A stretch of 64,000 nt of DNA from a candidate division KSB1 bacterium (GCA_034521575.1 JAXHMJ010000003.1:62001-126000), one strand, 5' to 3'. Positions 1-8,729 are shown, counted from the stretch's first letter. Numbers and translations: made by a program. The notes: generated by a model from the sequence alone, not told the origin.

Positions 1-2
1 GA

Positions 3-386
3 ACAGGTTTTAGCCGCAATCCGAGAAAAGAAATTACAAAGAACCATCGATTTTATTTTTATGACACCGGTGTTAGAAATGCATGTATTCAGAATTTCAA
101 TCCGATTCAATTGAGAAATGATAAAGGTATGCTTTGGGAAAATTACGTGCTGACAGAGCGTTTGAAACGTAACGACTATCTGAATCATCACGCCTCTTTT
201 TATTTCTGGCGCACCTATGATCGCAACGAGATTGATCTTGTTGAAGAAGCGGGTGGAAAACTGAATGGCTATGAAATTAAATGGCAAAAAGGCAAGGGCA
301 AGGCGCCGAAAAAGTGGCAAATGTTCTATCCGAATGCTGAATACTCGGTCGTTCATACGGAGAACTATATGAATTTTATTAGTTAA
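3..386 (+). CDS. DUF4143-type AAA ATPase, C-terminal fragment
   Basis: The open frame enters from the left edge and ends at the TAA at 384-386, so only the last 127 residues are visible. The segment RFYFYDTGVRN, then LWENYV and a FWRTYDRNEIDLVEE stretch, is typical of the DUF4143 domain at the C-terminus of predicted ATPases of the ATPase_2/DUF4143 class. The D(x)E(x)D plus later EIKW pattern resembles the nuclease-like core of that domain. The N-terminal AAA domain lies outside the window. Substrate and role are unknown; these proteins are common in accessory regions. Confidence 0.8.
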   Translation, partial: TGFSRNPRKEITKNHRFYFYDTGVRNACIQNFNPIQLRNDKGMLWENYVLTERLKRNDYLNHHASFYFWRTYDRNEIDLVEEAGGKLNGYEIKWQKGKGKAPKKWQMFYPNAEYSVVHTENYMNFIS

Positions 387-850
387 TGTTTTATTTGAAT
401 GTAAAGAGGGGGAGGTTTCCCCCTCGCTGCCCCGTGAGATAGGTGTTTGATGTAATAGTCGGGTAAAAGCGGTCGGGGTATTTTATTTATTTTTTTCAAC
501 GAGGTTGCATGATCTCACAGGGCGGGGCACCACCTCGCTAAACCGGCTTTGCAACAGCTCCCCTCTGCGGTCACACAGCAGATGATGTGATTTCCAATTC
601 CCCTGTTCCCGCGCCCCGGTTTACCGGGCTGAACAACGCAGCCTGGCCGCCTGTTTTCCGCTGCCCCCTCTGTTTTCAGGACGTGCCGTGAGCCGCGGTC
701 ATGCGTTGGAATCCGTCCTTTGTCGTACTGCTCCCCGGCTGTGCGACAAATACAAAGGGCAGGGCTCGGCCTTTTGTCCCGCAGCTTTGGAGCCGTGCAG
801 ATCATGCAACGCGCAAAGCATAGACCCTTTCGGACCTGCCGATACCCATC
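387..850. other. GC-rich non-coding stretch left of the RAYT locus
   Basis: No believable gene is present. Open frames exist on both strands, but they overlap one another and lack recognisable motifs. An 8-bp perfect GC-rich hairpin (406-413 with 418-425, loop GGTT) follows the ATPase stop and has no T-run. TGCCCCG..TGAGAT near 428-440 recurs inverted near 512-528 (GTGAGAT/ATCTCAC perfect), separated by an AT-rich stretch. TTTGTCG...CGACAAA lies at about 719-749. The stretch from about 510 to 850 looks clearly richer in GC than its neighbours. Possible explanations are a small mobile element, a structured RNA or a dead gene. Confidence 0.4.
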
Positions 851-853
851 CTT

Positions 854-925
854 CTCGTTGGAAAATTTCATTTTGGAACGGGATTGTATGCGAAACTATT
901 GTTTCGCGTCTGTTGTACGTGCATT
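854..925 (+). repeat. REP-like double-palindrome, copy A
   Basis: The unit has two parts: a near-palindrome (GGAAAATTTCATTTTGGAAC, about 860-879) and a second hairpin GCGAAAC-tatt-GTTTCGC at about 890-907. It matches copy B (about 1579-1650) in the same order and orientation. The two copies flank the transposase gene as direct repeats, as expected for elements mobilised by a RAYT. Confidence 0.7.
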
Positions 926-948
926 GGTCTGCCCATCCTTTGATGAAT

Positions 949-1488
949 TCAAAACCCCCAATCCCTCTCAACATAAATAATCGACTCGTCCTCTGTAAAA
1001 TAATTTCGCGCCGAACTGTACACCCAGTGCTCCGGCTGCTGCACATACCCCCGCTCGACTGGATTTCTGTGAATATATTCGATTTTCTGACGCATCATGT
1101 CCGGAGACTGCATATATTTCGGATGCATACCCTCCTGCCAGACCTGATACCGGCTTTCAGTTTTGTACGCCTTTTTGTAAAATTTTAGTTGATTCAAGAG
1201 CCAGGTCATCTGATCCAACTCGAGCTGTTTGATAATGGCTTTTGACGTAAACTTGCGGAACGACGCGACAACCGATCTCAAGTTTTCCGCTGCAGCAACG
1301 AGGTGCAGATGATTGTCCAGAATGACATAGGCATACAATTCCAGATTTTTATACTTCATGCAATAGTTCAGAGAATCAATGATAATTTCAAAATAGCGGC
1401 GTTTGGTAAACACCGGCAGCCATTCGACTATGGTGGATGTGAGAAAATAAATACCTTCATCCGTCAGGATTTTATAGCGATCCCGCAT
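949..1488 (-). CDS. REP-associated tyrosine transposase (RAYT, Y1/IS200-like)
   Basis: A 179-residue protein of the IS200-like Y1 superfamily. The metal-binding H-x-H is in DNHLHLV (His60/His62) and the probable nucleophile is Tyr138 in YIHRNPV, a hallmark of RAYTs. Length is normal for single-domain RAYTs. The ATG at 1488 is preceded by an AGGGG-type ribosome binding site. Family knowledge: RAYTs nick and join single-stranded palindromic REP sequences and are usually single-copy, domesticated genes. The gene sits between two copies of a palindromic repeat (854-925 and 1579-1650), which supports the assignment. No IS-like ends beyond these repeats were seen. Confidence 0.88.
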   Translation of the reverse strand: MRDRYKILTDEGIYFLTSTIVEWLPVFTKRRYFEIIIDSLNYCMKYKNLELYAYVILDNHLHLVAAAENLRSVVASFRKFTSKAIIKQLELDQMTWLLNQLKFYKKAYKTESRYQVWQEGMHPKYMQSPDMMRQKIEYIHRNPVERGYVQQPEHWVYSSARNYFTEDESIIYVERDWGF

Positions 1489-1578
1489 GGGTGTCCCCTT
1501 TTGTTTTCTGATTCTATTATTTTTTATTATTGCAAAAGAATCTACAAACAGTCTCTCCGCACAATCTCACACTTTTAC

Positions 1579-1650
1579 TCGTTCCAAAATTTCATTTTGG
1601 AACGGGCCTGTCCGCGAACCTGTGTTTCGCGTTTGTCTTGTGCGCAGAGA
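1579..1650 (+). repeat. REP-like double-palindrome, copy B
   Basis: It contains a perfect 10-bp inverted repeat, GTTCCAAAAT-ttc-ATTTTGGAAC (1581-1603), then a second imperfect hairpin GCGAAC-ctgt-GTTTCGC (about 1613-1630). It is a direct repeat of copy A on the other side of the transposase and lies between the transposase start and the stop of the HNH gene. Confidence 0.8.
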
Positions 1651-1671
1651 CTTTGTTAAAACTTGATAATT

Positions 1672-3024
1672 TTATGATATATTTGATTTTATAGAACCAT
1701 CTCTATGTTTCTTGATGTGTTTATTTTTAAACACTGCTTCATTTCTCATTTCGAACATCTGCCAATTCGCTTTATAGCGTCCTATATTTTTTGTTGGCTT
1801 TAACACTTCAGCGAGTCGTGGACCATTTTCTTCAGCCAAAGCCCGCTTCGCAGTCCATGTTGAGCCACAGCTTTTACATAACACCTCAATTTCCTCAATA
1901 GATCGTTTTAGTGTGAATTTTATATTTTTGCTATCACATACTGGACAGCAAAATCCGTAAAATTTAGCCAGAGATTTAATGTTTTCGGCTGTCACTAGTT
2001 CCAGACGCCGTACATGGGCGCGGACAGGGTGATACCCGTTTCCCGATCGATTTTTGCGTTGATGAGCCCGTACCATAGTAAAATAACGATTTTTTATGTC
2101 CCCCCAGACCCGTTCATGTCCAATATCTGGTTCCAAGCCATGGTGAAAAGCGCATAAACAAACGAGATTGTTCGGTGTATGTTCTCCCCCTTGAGAGATG
2201 GGCTTCTTATGATGAACTTGAATACTTACACGAGAAGGACATCCAGTGACTTGACATCTATTTTCATCCCTATTAATAACAAACTGTTTTAAAGCGTCCC
2301 AAAAAGGAGGATAATCCGGCCAGTGTCTAAAAACGTATAGAACAGTCCGGTCTTGTTGTGAGAGTTCAGCTGATGGATCATGGAAATGACGCATGATTGG
2401 CTGTTGTGGCTCGGGATGCTCTGTATCCCATTCGGGAATTTCCATGGAAAAATCAAATTTTATTATGTCTGGTTTTGGATGTTTTATTTCCCACATCATC
2501 ATTCTATTTGAATCCAAATCAGATATTTTTTTTGCTGATATAAAGCAAAAAACCGTTCCAGCAAGTCCAATTAAAGGAATTGACAAGCTTAATAATAAAA
2601 AAATTGCAGTTGCAATCCAGAATAGAGTGGGTACACCTGTATATGGAGAATTGGACTTGAATTCACACCGACCCTGAATCCATTCCAATTTTTTTCTTGA
2701 CACATGTCTATTGATTTTTTCAATTAATAACTCCTGTTCTGCCCGCCATGTTTGATATCTTTGTTTGTAGCTTTTAAGTAGATATTCATACTTTTCAGGA
2801 TAGGATATTCCAGATATTTTTTCAATACACGATTGACATAGATAAGCTCTGTTGTTTAATAAAATTCCCGGATTTTGGACATTTTGGCACATCACACAGT
2901 GCAAGTATGTTGATTCACTGCTATGATTATGATCAATATTGTTTTCATATATCAATTGTTCAATATTAACTCGTTCCATAAATGAACTGGGGATATATGA
3001 ATGATGCCAAAATTCTTGGGTCAT
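1672..3024 (-). CDS. membrane-anchored HNH endonuclease with two zinc-ribbon-like modules
   Basis: A 450-residue protein. The N-terminal knuckle pair is C43-x2-C46 and C63-x2-C66. A hydrophobic hairpin at about 132-166 should form two membrane segments. The HNH nuclease core is at about 250-295 (CQVTGC, HHKKP, GGEHTPNNLV, then a CxFHH ending). A second cysteine cluster (CCPVC ... CKSCG, about 366-403) precedes a basic tail. HNH domains cut DNA in defence, repair or mobile-element contexts. Combination with a membrane hairpin is unusual, and the real substrate is unknown. The next gene on the same strand encodes a PD-(D/E)XK-like protein, 221 bp upstream with a palindromic repeat between them. 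Co-transcription is possible but not shown. Confidence 0.75.
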   Translation of the reverse strand: MTQEFWHHSYIPSSFMERVNIEQLIYENNIDHNHSSESTYLHCVMCQNVQNPGILLNNRAYLCQSCIEKISGISYPEKYEYLLKSYKQRYQTWRAEQELLIEKINRHVSRKKLEWIQGRCEFKSNSPYTGVPTLFWIATAIFLLLSLSIPLIGLAGTVFCFISAKKISDLDSNRMMMWEIKHPKPDIIKFDFSMEIPEWDTEHPEPQQPIMRHFHDPSAELSQQDRTVLYVFRHWPDYPPFWDALKQFVINRDENRCQVTGCPSRVSIQVHHKKPISQGGEHTPNNLVCLCAFHHGLEPDIGHERVWGDIKNRYFTMVRAHQRKNRSGNGYHPVRAHVRRLELVTAENIKSLAKFYGFCCPVCDSKNIKFTLKRSIEEIEVLCKSCGSTWTAKRALAEENGPRLAEVLKPTKNIGRYKANWQMFEMRNEAVFKNKHIKKHRDGSIKSNIS

Positions 3025-3146
3025 GTGGTTTGACTTTTAATAATACTTGGAAATACTTTTTTGTATACTGTTTGATTTTGGAATTCTGTTTTGTAATCCT
3101 TTAATTCTATGAATTTGCTTTATCACCGAGGGAATTTATATGCAAC

Positions 3147-3195
3147 ACGAAACAAAGTTTCGTCCCAATGGGTTCCCAAATGGAATTTGGGAACC
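3147..3195 (-). repeat. REP-like double-palindrome, copy C (inverted orientation)
   Basis: A 7-bp perfect hairpin ACGAAAC-aaa-GTTTCGT (3147-3163) is followed by an 11-bp perfect hairpin GGTTCCCAAAT-gga-ATTTGGGAACC (3171-3195). The two hairpins are the same pair as in copies A and B but in reverse order, so this is a copy on the opposite strand. The stem bases differ from copy B in compensating pairs, which suggests the fold is what is conserved. It lies in the gap between the two nuclease genes. Confidence 0.75.
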
Positions 3196-3245
3196 AGGAA
3201 AAGCTCATGGATTACTTTTATTAAATCTATATGTTTCTAGTAGTC

Positions 3246-4026
3246 TCAAGCAGGTTCACCACTTAATACAACAATACAAGTATTTTTTGGAATTTTTGAT
3301 TGTCTTAAAAATAAATTCCATTCACTTTCTGGTCGAATTCGACTCGTTTCATAGATAACATAAATAAAACGTTTCCATTCAGGAGATGTGTATCCACGCG
3401 TATCCGCAAGTACTTCATCTGCAATTCTGCTCACATTTTCACTACGAGATAAATATTTGTATTCAATCAACGTATTAATTGATTGTATGCCCGTATCCGG
3501 TTCAAAATTTTTGATTTGTTTTGTTAAAGTTGGCTTGTGTTTCAAGTCTGGAAAAACACATTTTAAAATTGATTCAATCCTTTGGTGTACGTCAGACTCG
3601 TATCTGGGCTTCCCATGAAACACTTTTGTATCTGTAATAACATAATGAATGTTCCTAATAATCTCGAGTATATCCTTATTTACAATTGTCGTACTGTCAA
3701 TCATAAAAATATTTTTTAAGGCGTTTAGATAACAAATTATTCTTCCAAGTGCTAATGAATGTGATAAACCATCATCAGTAGATTCTAAGGAATAAAAACC
3801 ATTTTCCGAATTTTTTCATCTCAAGGTATTCTTGTAATGCCATTTTTCTCATTTCGGGCAGCTCTAAAATTTCGAGTAATGCCAAAAGTTGTAAAAAACA
3901 TGAATCAATCCTCCAAGGAAAATTATAATCATATGCTGAATTATGATATTCAATGAAATCCGAGTCAGTGGTTAGTATTTTTGATTGAAGACCTTGAATC
4001 GCTGTTTGGATGTCTATTTCTTTCAT
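3246..4026 (-). CDS. PD-(D/E)XK-like nuclease, frameshifted
   Basis: Two frames join into one protein of about 259 residues. The first runs from the ATG at 4026 to a break near 3796, where an A-run appears one base too long. The second continues as GFYSLESTDDGLSHSLALG and on to the stop at 3246. The C-terminal half carries D-x9-E-x-K (EPDTGIQSINTLIEYKY), the pattern of a PD-(D/E)XK active site, followed by a conserved-looking RGYTSPEWKRFIYVIYE block. Proteins with this ending are annotated as PD-(D/E)XK nuclease-domain proteins of unknown substrate. The N-terminal 80 residues are helical and unrecognised. It lies upstream of the HNH gene on the same strand, suggesting a small DNA-cutting module. 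Confidence 0.6.
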
Positions 4027-4105
4027 GTGTTTCCTTGTAATTATTTTGATTTATTTAACATATCACAAACTTTTTTAGAATGATAAAACTTTTTTTCAAG
4101 TTGCC

Positions 4106-7100
4106 TTAATCTTGTACACAACGTAAAGAGTATCCATAATGTTTATCAGTGCTAGTTAGAGATATGAATGAATTACTATAGTAAATTTCGCGATAAAAAG
4201 CATTATCTGTATCATATTCTGTTAAAGTCCAGAAAAAAGTATAATTACCTATGTTGTGAAAGGGGCCAGTACCGGCGCGAAATCCTCCAGGCAGTGCAGA
4301 AAAACCGCTAATTCCAAATAAAGGATCATTATCTAACTCACCATCTCGCCATAATAACGCGTTCCCTGCCAGCTTACTGCCCTCATTTGTGCCGCGAAAT
4401 CCCGTATTATAGGCATTAGATTCACTCATCCCCAGCGCCATTTCCAACTCTTTCCACACCTCATCAGTCGGCACATGCCAGCCCTCCGGTGCAATATTTC
4501 GTGTATCATCAACCGCATACCAATTATACAAATACCCGTAAACATCCGCATTGCTTTCCAGATTATCATAGGCACAATAGGCACCGGATGATAACGCCTG
4601 CCATTCTGAATCAATTGTCACATTAGCGATCGCATCCCCATTCCGATAATGCGTCACCCTGAGATTCTCCGCCATCCACCACTGATCGCCGATCTTGACG
4701 GTCTGATAGGTGTTGCCGTCGATATCGATGACGGTACTGGTTTCAGAAACGCTGTCAGTCACCGAAATCTGCCGGGTGGTCGAATGGGTCAATCCGCCGG
4801 TGTCCATAACTTGCAAATTCACGGTTTTACTGCCAGGGCTTGAAAAAGTGTGAGTCGCGGTTTTGGTTGTCGAATAGCCGGTATCCCAGGTGCCGTCGTT
4901 TTCCCAGTCCCAGCGGACCTGCAGGGCCGAGACGACATCATCATTATCGGAACAGCCCGAGGCGTCAAAGGTGAAGGGTGTTTCGGTTGTGCCAGAGGTT
5001 GGGGAGATGGAAAATGAAGCATTGGGGGGGATATTTGCTTGCGTACCTACTTCACCCTTAACACATCTTACTGACTTGCCGTTATTTTTGTCTTTGTCCA
5101 TACGCCACACGTTCGTATATCCATTATCATACAACTCACGATCCCACGCTTTCTCATTATTATCTTCCGTACTGGTCCAAAATAGTGCATTTTCTTTCAT
5201 TTTTCTAAATTCACCATCATATAAACGATAGCCTGCTAGTAATGCATTAAATACTCCCTCTTTAAGTTTTTTACCCTCACTTGTTCCACGTCCTTGATAA
5301 TCATCTGCGTCTACTCTACTCATCCCTAACGTCATTTCCAACTGCTTCCATTCTTCATCGGTCGGGACATGCCAACCTTCTGGGGCTATATTCTGACTGT
5401 CATATAAGGCAAACCAATTATATAGATAGCCATAATTACCTACATTATTTTCATTATTATTATAAGCACAGTAAGCTCCGGATGATAAATTACTCCATTC
5501 TATATCAATGGTTACGTTCGGTATATCATCCCCATTCCGATAATGTGTCACCCTGAGATTTTCCGCCATCCACCACTGATCGCCGATTTTCACGGTTTTA
5601 TAGGTGTTGCCGTCGATGTCTATGACAGTTCCGGTTGTTGTGGTTTCGATTTCAAACTGCCATACTTTTGACCACTTTCCGAAATTTCCATATGCATCTT
5701 TACCTCTCACCCGCCAAAAATATTTATTATCGTCCAAAGATTGTGAAATAGTATATTCTGAATCTGACAAATTATCAATATCAATCTCAGGATTTATAAT
5801 ACCAATGTCATCATAGACCTGAAGATGATAGTATTCAGCATCACTCACAGCTGACCAACGTAATGTAGGTGTACTGTTGCTCAATTCCATGTCATTCGCA
5901 GGCGCCACCGGCTGCGGTGCATCCGGCCCCTTCGTATCAATACTGAACGACCATATATCCGACCAATTGCCCCAGTTACCATGCGCATCCCTACCGCGTA
6001 CACTCCAGTAATATTGGTTGTCCGATAAGGCTGTGGAAGTCGTGTATGCCGGTTGTTCGAAGCCGCTTTCAGCAATTACTGGCGTGCCAAAGTCGGTGTC
6101 GTCATCAATGCGTATTTGATAGTAGACTGCATCCACTGGGCCCCAAGTGAATATAGGCAATGAATCAGTAATTACTATATCATTCTGCGGCTTTCTCAAC
6201 TGCGGTGCCTCCGGTACCCGTGCATCAACGACAAACGACCAAGTCTCCGACCAAGCACCCCAATGTCCCTGAGCGTCGCGGGCGCGCACCCGCCAGACAT
6301 AGGACGCATCGTCCAGGGATGACGGCGTGTACAAGGTTTCATTCAAGGCTGTATCTCGAGCCACCGGTGCCGTGAACGCCGAACTGGTGTCAATCACCAC
6401 CTCGTAGGTCTGCGCTTCACTCACCTGCTGCCAGCTGAGGGTGGGAGTGTCTGTATCAAGCACGCTGCCGTCTGCAGGTTGGGTGAGTGACGGCGCCTCG
6501 GGACCGCGGGTATCCAGGGTAAAGCGCCATATATCCGACCAACCGCCCCAGGGTCCGGTGTAGCGGGCGCGTACCTGCCAATAGTACAACCGATCTGATA
6601 GAGAATCCGGGAAAAACATAGATTCGGTGAGAGTCAAGTCCTGCGCTTCCGGAGAGGAAAAGCCCGGCTGATCATCGACGCGCACGTGCCAGGCCTGAAT
6701 ATCCGGCTGGTCCTTCCACTGCAGTTTCGGCAGGGCGCTGAGCACCGATTGATCCGCAGGCGCTATTAACACGGGCGCGTCCGGTGCGCCCGTGTTGATG
6801 CGGAATGTGCGGACATCCGACCAGTGTCCGGGAGTGTCCTGTTCATCGCGCGGCCGCACGCGCCAGTGCCAGGTTGCGTCGCTCAATGGCGTTTCGAGCG
6901 TCAATTCAGCAGCGGTCAGAGCAGACTCGCTGATTTCCGGAGCCGAAAAATCCTGTTGATCATCGATCTGCAGGTCATAACTGACAGCTCCGGGACAGTT
7001 TTGCCACGCCAGTGCCGGTTTATTCTGAAACAGCAGACTATCCGCTCCCGGCTGCAAAAGCTTGACGGTGAACGCATTCCAGGTCAGGACGACCGTACGC

Positions 7101-7471
7101 GTTTCACCTTTATTCAGATCAATACTGTCCGTATAGGCCTGCCCGACGGTCACGCTCTGATGCCGTCCCAGCAGACTCACCGAATAGCCGTTGCCCGGCT
7201 CCAGTTTGATGTCGTTCTGAAACCGGCCGTTTTCGGGCGTCAAACTTTCGTTGTAAACAATCTTGTTGCTACGCTGAACCATGCACTGCAGACTGTCAAT
7301 GGACGTCATGGTTTTGGCCAGCGCTTCCTGTTCCGTCTCCCGCACTTGCAGCAGCAGATACGCCGACCGGTCCTGCGGTTGAAAAATACCGCAACTGAAA
7401 GCAAAAAGAAGCGTTAAAATAGCTGCAATATTAGCGTATATTTTGGAATTCTGCATATTCTGCATAATCAT
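4106..7471 (-). CDS. large FnIII-like/FISUMP/PKD surface lipoprotein
   Basis: A 1121-residue exported protein. The signal peptide ends in a lipobox (LLFAFSC), so it is probably lipid-anchored. In order: a prealbumin-like segment (about 30-130); five FnIII-like repeats of about 95 residues, each ending W-x-F-x-(I/V/L)-D-(T/A)-x-x-P-(D/E)-A-P; a FISUMP domain (VKIGDQWWMAENLRVTHYRNG ... GYLYNW ... EGWHVPTDEEW); a PKD domain (about 840-925); and a second FISUMP domain closing the protein. FISUMP domains were named from Fibrobacter paralogous surface proteins; their function is unknown, probably binding or adhesion. It starts 19 bp after the PEGA-like gene, so the two are likely co-transcribed. 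It may act at the cell surface; no catalytic motif is visible. Confidence 0.85.
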   Translation of the reverse strand: MIMQNMQNSKIYANIAAILTLLFAFSCGIFQPQDRSAYLLLQVRETEQEALAKTMTSIDSLQCMVQRSNKIVYNESLTPENGRFQNDIKLEPGNGYSVSLLGRHQSVTVGQAYTDSIDLNKGETRTVVLTWNAFTVKLLQPGADSLLFQNKPALAWQNCPGAVSYDLQIDDQQDFSAPEISESALTAAELTLETPLSDATWHWRVRPRDEQDTPGHWSDVRTFRINTGAPDAPVLIAPADQSVLSALPKLQWKDQPDIQAWHVRVDDQPGFSSPEAQDLTLTESMFFPDSLSDRLYYWQVRARYTGPWGGWSDIWRFTLDTRGPEAPSLTQPADGSVLDTDTPTLSWQQVSEAQTYEVVIDTSSAFTAPVARDTALNETLYTPSSLDDASYVWRVRARDAQGHWGAWSETWSFVVDARVPEAPQLRKPQNDIVITDSLPIFTWGPVDAVYYQIRIDDDTDFGTPVIAESGFEQPAYTTSTALSDNQYYWSVRGRDAHGNWGNWSDIWSFSIDTKGPDAPQPVAPANDMELSNSTPTLRWSAVSDAEYYHLQVYDDIGIINPEIDIDNLSDSEYTISQSLDDNKYFWRVRGKDAYGNFGKWSKVWQFEIETTTTGTVIDIDGNTYKTVKIGDQWWMAENLRVTHYRNGDDIPNVTIDIEWSNLSSGAYCAYNNNENNVGNYGYLYNWFALYDSQNIAPEGWHVPTDEEWKQLEMTLGMSRVDADDYQGRGTSEGKKLKEGVFNALLAGYRLYDGEFRKMKENALFWTSTEDNNEKAWDRELYDNGYTNVWRMDKDKNNGKSVRCVKGEVGTQANIPPNASFSISPTSGTTETPFTFDASGCSDNDDVVSALQVRWDWENDGTWDTGYSTTKTATHTFSSPGSKTVNLQVMDTGGLTHSTTRQISVTDSVSETSTVIDIDGNTYQTVKIGDQWWMAENLRVTHYRNGDAIANVTIDSEWQALSSGAYCAYDNLESNADVYGYLYNWYAVDDTRNIAPEGWHVPTDEVWKELEMALGMSESNAYNTGFRGTNEGSKLAGNALLWRDGELDNDPLFGISGFSALPGGFRAGTGPFHNIGNYTFFWTLTEYDTDNAFYREIYYSNSFISLTSTDKHYGYSLRCVQD

Positions 7472-7489
7472 CCCACCGGTTTGGAATTT

Positions 7490-8456
7490 TTAATTACCGA
7501 CCTGATCCGGCATATCAATCCGCAAGACCGCGGATGACTCGTTTTTTCTGACATGGTTGATGTAATAATAGGTACCGCCGCCGATTGCCGCGGCGCCTAG
7601 CGCCCACCAGTACCATTTCTTTGATTTTAGTTTTGCATTTTTTGCATCCACAGGCAGCATACTGATGCGTCCTTTGATCCGTTGTCCGGCCGGAACCGAA
7701 AATTTCCCGGTTCGCGGTTCATAATGGCTGTGCGTGATGCGGTATTTAAAGGTTCCGGGCGGCAGCTGAGTAAAAGTGTGACTGCCGGTTGCTGTAAACG
7801 TCTCGCCGTTTTCGTGCCTTAAAACAATCGAGGCGTCCTGGGGAGTAAGCGAGAGATCGACAACGGCGTATTCGGAGCGGGCGTTCAGGTTGATCCGAAC
7901 CAGAGCATGCTCGAGGTCCACAGATACCACCGTATCCTTGCTCATGAATCCGGGTTTGGTATGCTGAAATGCGGTGCTGGCCGGGCGTCAACAAATGCTG
8001 GATATCCGTGCTCGGGTCGCCGCCGTCAATGCGCAGGGAGACATTTTCCGGATCAGTGAGGATTGTGACGGGAACGGGATGCTTTTGCGGCTCACCGGTG
8101 ATCTGGATTTGCCAAACCTGTCGACTTTTAAGATGAATTCCCGCCTCAAGTAATATAATTTGACTGGGTTTAAATCCGGTATGAAAAATTTCAAGAACGC
8201 GTTCATCCGGTGAGAGATACACCAAATCCTGTCCCGGCTGATGGTCCACTCGTACAACGCCGTTATAGGATGTATAACGCAGTCCTTCCAGGTCCGAGAT
8301 GACCTTGAGACCCGCGCATATGCGTCCATTTACATCGTCAACACCGACAAATTCGTTTTCAATGCGTATCGGTTGCCCCACCAAACGCATTTCCGGTATG
8401 TCCTGAGCAAAAGATAAACAGGCTGGAATCAAAATAATAAACAGTAAGCGTTTCAT
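7490..8456 (-). CDS. PEGA-like repeat envelope protein, frameshifted
   Basis: Two frames form one protein of about 321 residues with one extra base near 7965; GQHRISA in the first frame continues as FQHTKPGFMSKDT in the second. It has an N-terminal signal peptide (MKRLLFIILIPACLSFAQ). Two beta-rich PEGA-like units follow (VSLRIDGGDP..., and ASIVLRHENGE ... LPPGTFKYRITHSHYEP). A single C-terminal membrane segment (WYWWALGAAAIGGGTYYYI) precedes a short tail. PEGA domains occur in surface or periplasmic proteins and probably bind other envelope parts. The gene heads a two-gene transcription unit with the FISUMP lipoprotein. Confidence 0.65.
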
Positions 8457-8459
8457 ACT

Positions 8460-8522
8460 ACCCCTTGGAATTGGCTTTCCGTTTTTGAAACATAGGGCTT
8501 TTCTGTTTGAATTTCAAGGGGT
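8460..8522. promoter_or_regulatory. Spaced inverted repeat before the PEGA-like gene
   Basis: ACCCCTTGGAATT at 8460-8472 pairs with AATTTCAAGGGGT at 8510-8522 (12 of 13 positions), separated by 37 bases. It begins four bases from the start codon of the minus-strand gene. It could be an operator or a 5' leader hairpin; no factor can be assigned. Confidence 0.3.
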
Positions 8523-8555
8523 ATTTTGAGATTTATTGATTTAGCCCTTTGGATT

Positions 8556-8590
8556 GGCCGTGAAACTGTGTTTCGTGTTTGTTCCGAGCT
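8556..8590 (+). repeat. Partial REP-like repeat, copy D
   Basis: CGTGAAAC-tgt-GTTTCGTG followed by TTTGTTCC resembles the second hairpin of copies A and B. The GTTCC/GGAAC hairpin is missing. It lies in the 273-bp divergent gap between the PEGA-like gene and the sigma-54 activator. Confidence 0.45.
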
Positions 8591-8729
8591 GCAGCAAGCT
8601 TGTAACCTGCGAATAAAGCGCAGTGCAAATTATCCCTTGACCGCGTTCCATCAATTTATTATGTTTAGTTAAAAGATAGCGAATGATAACAACACCCTGT
8701 CAATTCTCCGTTAATGGTCACAAGATACT

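Noticed and set aside
515-1046. Overlapping open frames on both strands (515-871 minus, 688-1188 plus, 699-1046 minus)
   Set aside because: They overlap each other and the RAYT gene, have cysteine/arginine-rich compositions typical of chance frames in GC-rich DNA, and show no motif.
6000-7000. Tandem repeats as a CRISPR or VNTR array
   Set aside because: The repeats are about 285 bp coding units of FnIII-like domains with diverged DNA, not short identical direct repeats with spacers. No CRISPR array was found anywhere in the window.
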